Below, piece after piece: positions 30,482-32,201 of a DNA stretch of 32,201 nucleotides. Location of the stretch: positions 1 through 32,201 of IMG/VR virus record IMGVR_UViG_3300043411_002457; one strand, written 5' to 3'. Positions within the stretch are counted from its first letter, which is position 1. Every line of letters begins with the position of its first letter. This stretch comes from a virus. Under the pieces are notes generated by a model that worked only from the letters and a program-made list of their open reading frames with translations, did not search any database and was not told the DNA's origin. Position numbers and translations under genes: made by a program.

Positions 30482-31609
30482 ATGGTTACGAAGTTTTTAA
30501 AATTTGTTGTCGAGTCTTCACAAGATGCTGATAAAATAAAGCAAAGATTGGTTAATGATCTAATCATGTATCAAAATTCTATTATTGATAGTATAGAGTT
30601 TGATTCTAAGAGTGGGGATGTTATGTATCGGGACTTTGATTCTATTGATATAAAGAATGTCCTGAATCAATTAAAATCCGATTATGGGGAAGATCTTATT
30701 GATCAGGTTAATGTCGAGTCTTTTTTTAGAAAGATAAATCAAATCCTTTCTCTTAAGAAGAGAAACACTAAGAAAAAAATAAATGACGAGTTTCTTCTTT
30801 ATATAAAATCTATTGATAAAAGAATTTCGGACTCCGAAGATTCTGAAGATGAGTATTTTGATAAAATTGATGGTGAGTTTTCTATAATACCTAGGAGAAG
30901 GTATGAGGGTGAGAAGTACCAAATTCAAATAGAGCTTTTGAAGTTACAAGAATGGGTTATAAAAAATGGCAAAAAAGTTGCTATAGTATTTGAAGGAAGA
31001 GATGCTGCTGGAAAGGGATCAACAATTAAAAGATTTATTGAATATTTAAATCCTCGATACTTCAGGGTTGTTGCTCTTGGTGTTCCAACCGAAGAAGAAA
31101 AAAATAACTGGTTTGGTAGATACGAAAGATACTTACCAAAGGCGGGAGAAATTGTTTTCTTTGATAGATCTTGGTATAATAGAGCTGTTGTGGAGCCATC
31201 TATGGGATACTGTTCGGAGAGTCAGTATATGGATTTTATGGAAAATGTATCTGCTTGGGAAGAGAGTATTATTAATAGTGGGACCATTTTGATTAAATTT
31301 TGGTTTTCGATATCAAAAGAAAAACAAGAAACAAGATTTAAGATGAGACAAGATCATCCCCTTAAATATTGGAAATTTTCTCCCAATGATGCCAAAGTTG
31401 TGGATAAATGGGACATTATAACTAAGTATAAAAATCAAATGTTTTCAAAGACATCTACACCGACATCACCGTGGATTATTGTTAATTCTAATGATAAAAA
31501 AATCGGACGACTTAACGCCATGAGATATGTTTTATCAGTAGTTGATTATGAGGGCAAAGATTCGAGCATTTCGGAGTATTATCCGGAAGTTATTAATAAA
31601 ATTGAATAA
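30482..31609 (+). CDS. ppk2: Polyphosphate kinase 2 (PPK2) with capsid-targeting-like N-terminus
   Basis: PPK2 transfers phosphate from polyphosphate to nucleotides, or the reverse. This 375-residue protein has Walker A FEGRDAAGKGS (170-180), then FRVVALGVPTEEEKNNWFGR, the PxxGEIVFFDRSWYNR block (lid and catalytic Asp) and MGYCSES. The later HPLKYWKFSP and SPWIIVNSNDKK agree with class I PPK2, which favours NDP-to-NTP phosphorylation. The usual core begins near residue 138. The first 137 residues are an extra part beginning MVTKFLKFVVESS (VVE11 before Ser), like the shared capsid-targeting leader. A packaged PPK2 would place a nucleotide-charging enzyme in the host at once, using host polyphosphate. 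The enzyme identity is firm; packaging is inferred. Confidence 0.9.
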   Translation: MVTKFLKFVVESSQDADKIKQRLVNDLIMYQNSIIDSIEFDSKSGDVMYRDFDSIDIKNVLNQLKSDYGEDLIDQVNVESFFRKINQILSLKKRNTKKKINDEFLLYIKSIDKRISDSEDSEDEYFDKIDGEFSIIPRRRYEGEKYQIQIELLKLQEWVIKNGKKVAIVFEGRDAAGKGSTIKRFIEYLNPRYFRVVALGVPTEEEKNNWFGRYERYLPKAGEIVFFDRSWYNRAVVEPSMGYCSESQYMDFMENVSAWEESIINSGTILIKFWFSISKEKQETRFKMRQDHPLKYWKFSPNDAKVVDKWDIITKYKNQMFSKTSTPTSPWIIVNSNDKKIGRLNAMRYVLSVVDYEGKDSSISEYYPEVINKIE

Positions 31610-31612
31610 TCA

Positions 31613-32050
31613 ATGCCATTTGTTGATTTTGATAAAGTTGTTAGAGACATATCTAGTGATGAAATTGAAATAATTAAGACATTTTTTGATTTGTCTCAGG
31701 ATTATGAGGACGATGGATTTGTATTTGTTGCTAAATTGAGACTCCTCATTAAAGGCAATAGATCAATCGATCTTTCAGTTGATCGTAATGGTAAATTGTT
31801 TTATAATGGTCGGGATATTTCCATGGTTGATTATCTTCCTATCCGACTATATCTATATTCTTTAAATTCGTCCTCATATGAATTGGTATCAACTAATATA
31901 ATATTTCAGATTCAATCTGGTCCTATGAATAGGAGAATATTAGATGCGATGGAAGACATGGAAATTAAAATGTTGGAATATTATCCTGACATGTATAAAT
32001 CAGTAGGATATAGTCCTAGTTTTTTGGTTTATTTTTTTATAAGAAATTAA
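31613..32050 (+). CDS. Hypothetical protein downstream of PPK2
   Basis: A 145-residue protein, 3 nt after the PPK2 stop and probably co-transcribed. It has an alpha-beta pattern: DEIEIIKTFFDLSQDY, FVAKLRLLIKGNRSIDLSVD, then YLPIRLYLYS and a helix ending MEIKMLEYYPDMYK. It resembles the small alpha-beta proteins elsewhere in the window but lacks the N-terminal leader. No known motif. Its end overlaps the next, convergent gene by 3 nt. Confidence 0.7.
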   Translation: MPFVDFDKVVRDISSDEIEIIKTFFDLSQDYEDDGFVFVAKLRLLIKGNRSIDLSVDRNGKLFYNGRDISMVDYLPIRLYLYSLNSSSYELVSTNIIFQIQSGPMNRRILDAMEDMEIKMLEYYPDMYKSVGYSPSFLVYFFIRN

Positions 32051-32201
32051 TAGAAACTTTTTTCGTCTAGTAGAGTATAGTTAAATTTGTTTCCCAACTC
32101 TTCTTTATATAAATTACATATTGCTAATAATTTATCATGGTCTGATTTTACTGGAAATACCTGACACCCAGCTGACCATTTCCCTATGGACATTGTTCTC
32201 C
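32047..32201 (-). CDS. C-terminal end of a protein with a WSAGCQVF motif (partial)
   Basis: The minus-strand frame is open from the window edge to a TAA at 32047, giving the last 50 residues of a gene that starts to the right. It contains MSIGKWSAGCQVFPVKSD, followed by a helix and FNYTLLDEKSFY. The S-x-G-C arrangement recalls the catalytic SxGC of L,D-transpeptidase (YkuD) enzymes and of some phage cell-wall proteins, in which this segment comes near the C-terminus. A cell-wall-acting enzyme is therefore possible, but the upstream His and the fold cannot be checked here. Confidence 0.55.
   Translation of the reverse strand, partial: RTMSIGKWSAGCQVFPVKSDHDKLLAICNLYKEELGNKFNYTLLDEKSFY

Noticed and set aside
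1-32201. tRNA genes, CRISPR arrays, insertion sequences or prophage attachment sites
   Set aside because: I read the intergenic gaps on both strands and found none; gaps are too short for most of these and no transposase is present.

Overview
The window looks like part of a large, AT-rich, T4-like myovirus genome infecting a Bacteroidota (probably flavobacterial) host. T4-type functions visible are TerL (gp17), a probable TerS (gp16), a probable sliding clamp (gp45), the C-terminal part of a family B DNA polymerase (gp43), UvsX and a tape-measure-like protein of about 1785 residues. The host assignment rests on a Bacteroidota-type ClpS, a secreted protein with the 'LPIDLLYFT...W' / 'YNVLGQ' pattern of Bacteroidota surface proteins, and starts without Shine-Dalgarno sequences, placed just after TATATATA-like boxes. 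Genes are packed tightly, often overlapping as ATGA or TAATG. No gap exceeds 300 bases, and I saw no tRNA, rRNA or CRISPR.

Layout: 1-3967 (minus strand): truncated HNH endonuclease, three small unknowns, polymerase C-terminal part split in motif B, clamp. 4018-6149 (plus): DUF4314-like protein and an unknown. 6146-9084: TerS candidate diverging from a ribbon-helix-helix protein and TerL across a perfect 26-bp inverted repeat. 9049-10146 (minus): HAD phosphatase, ClpS and a small protein. 10228-13583 (plus): spanin-like membrane pair, Q/A/P-rich protein, isochorismatase-like protein, amidoligase-like protein. 13586-20516 (minus): tape measure and three smaller genes. 20585-23347 (plus): cassette of paralogous small proteins. 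23332-25280 (minus): HExxH protein and EDxHD-type homing endonuclease. 25396-26848 (plus): UvsX and a small gene. 26871-27733 (minus): holin-like operon. 27810-32201: secreted protein, unknowns, lipoprotein, WYL-like protein, PPK2 polyphosphate kinase and a truncated gene with an S-A-G-C motif.

The most striking pattern is a shared N-terminal peptide of about 8-13 residues (M-K-x-hydrophobic-x-K-F-N-E and variants) on at least eleven otherwise unrelated proteins on both strands. It closely resembles the T4 capsid-targeting sequence MKTYQEFIAE, which is cut by the gp21 prohead protease after (L/I/F)xE. I infer that these proteins, including a PPK2 kinase, an amidoligase and an HExxH protein, are packaged in the head and possibly injected. 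The second striking signal is the polymerase, broken between the Tyr and Gly of motif B by 38 nt holding a stop codon and a perfect 10-bp stem-loop, which suggests a split enzyme or a recoding event.
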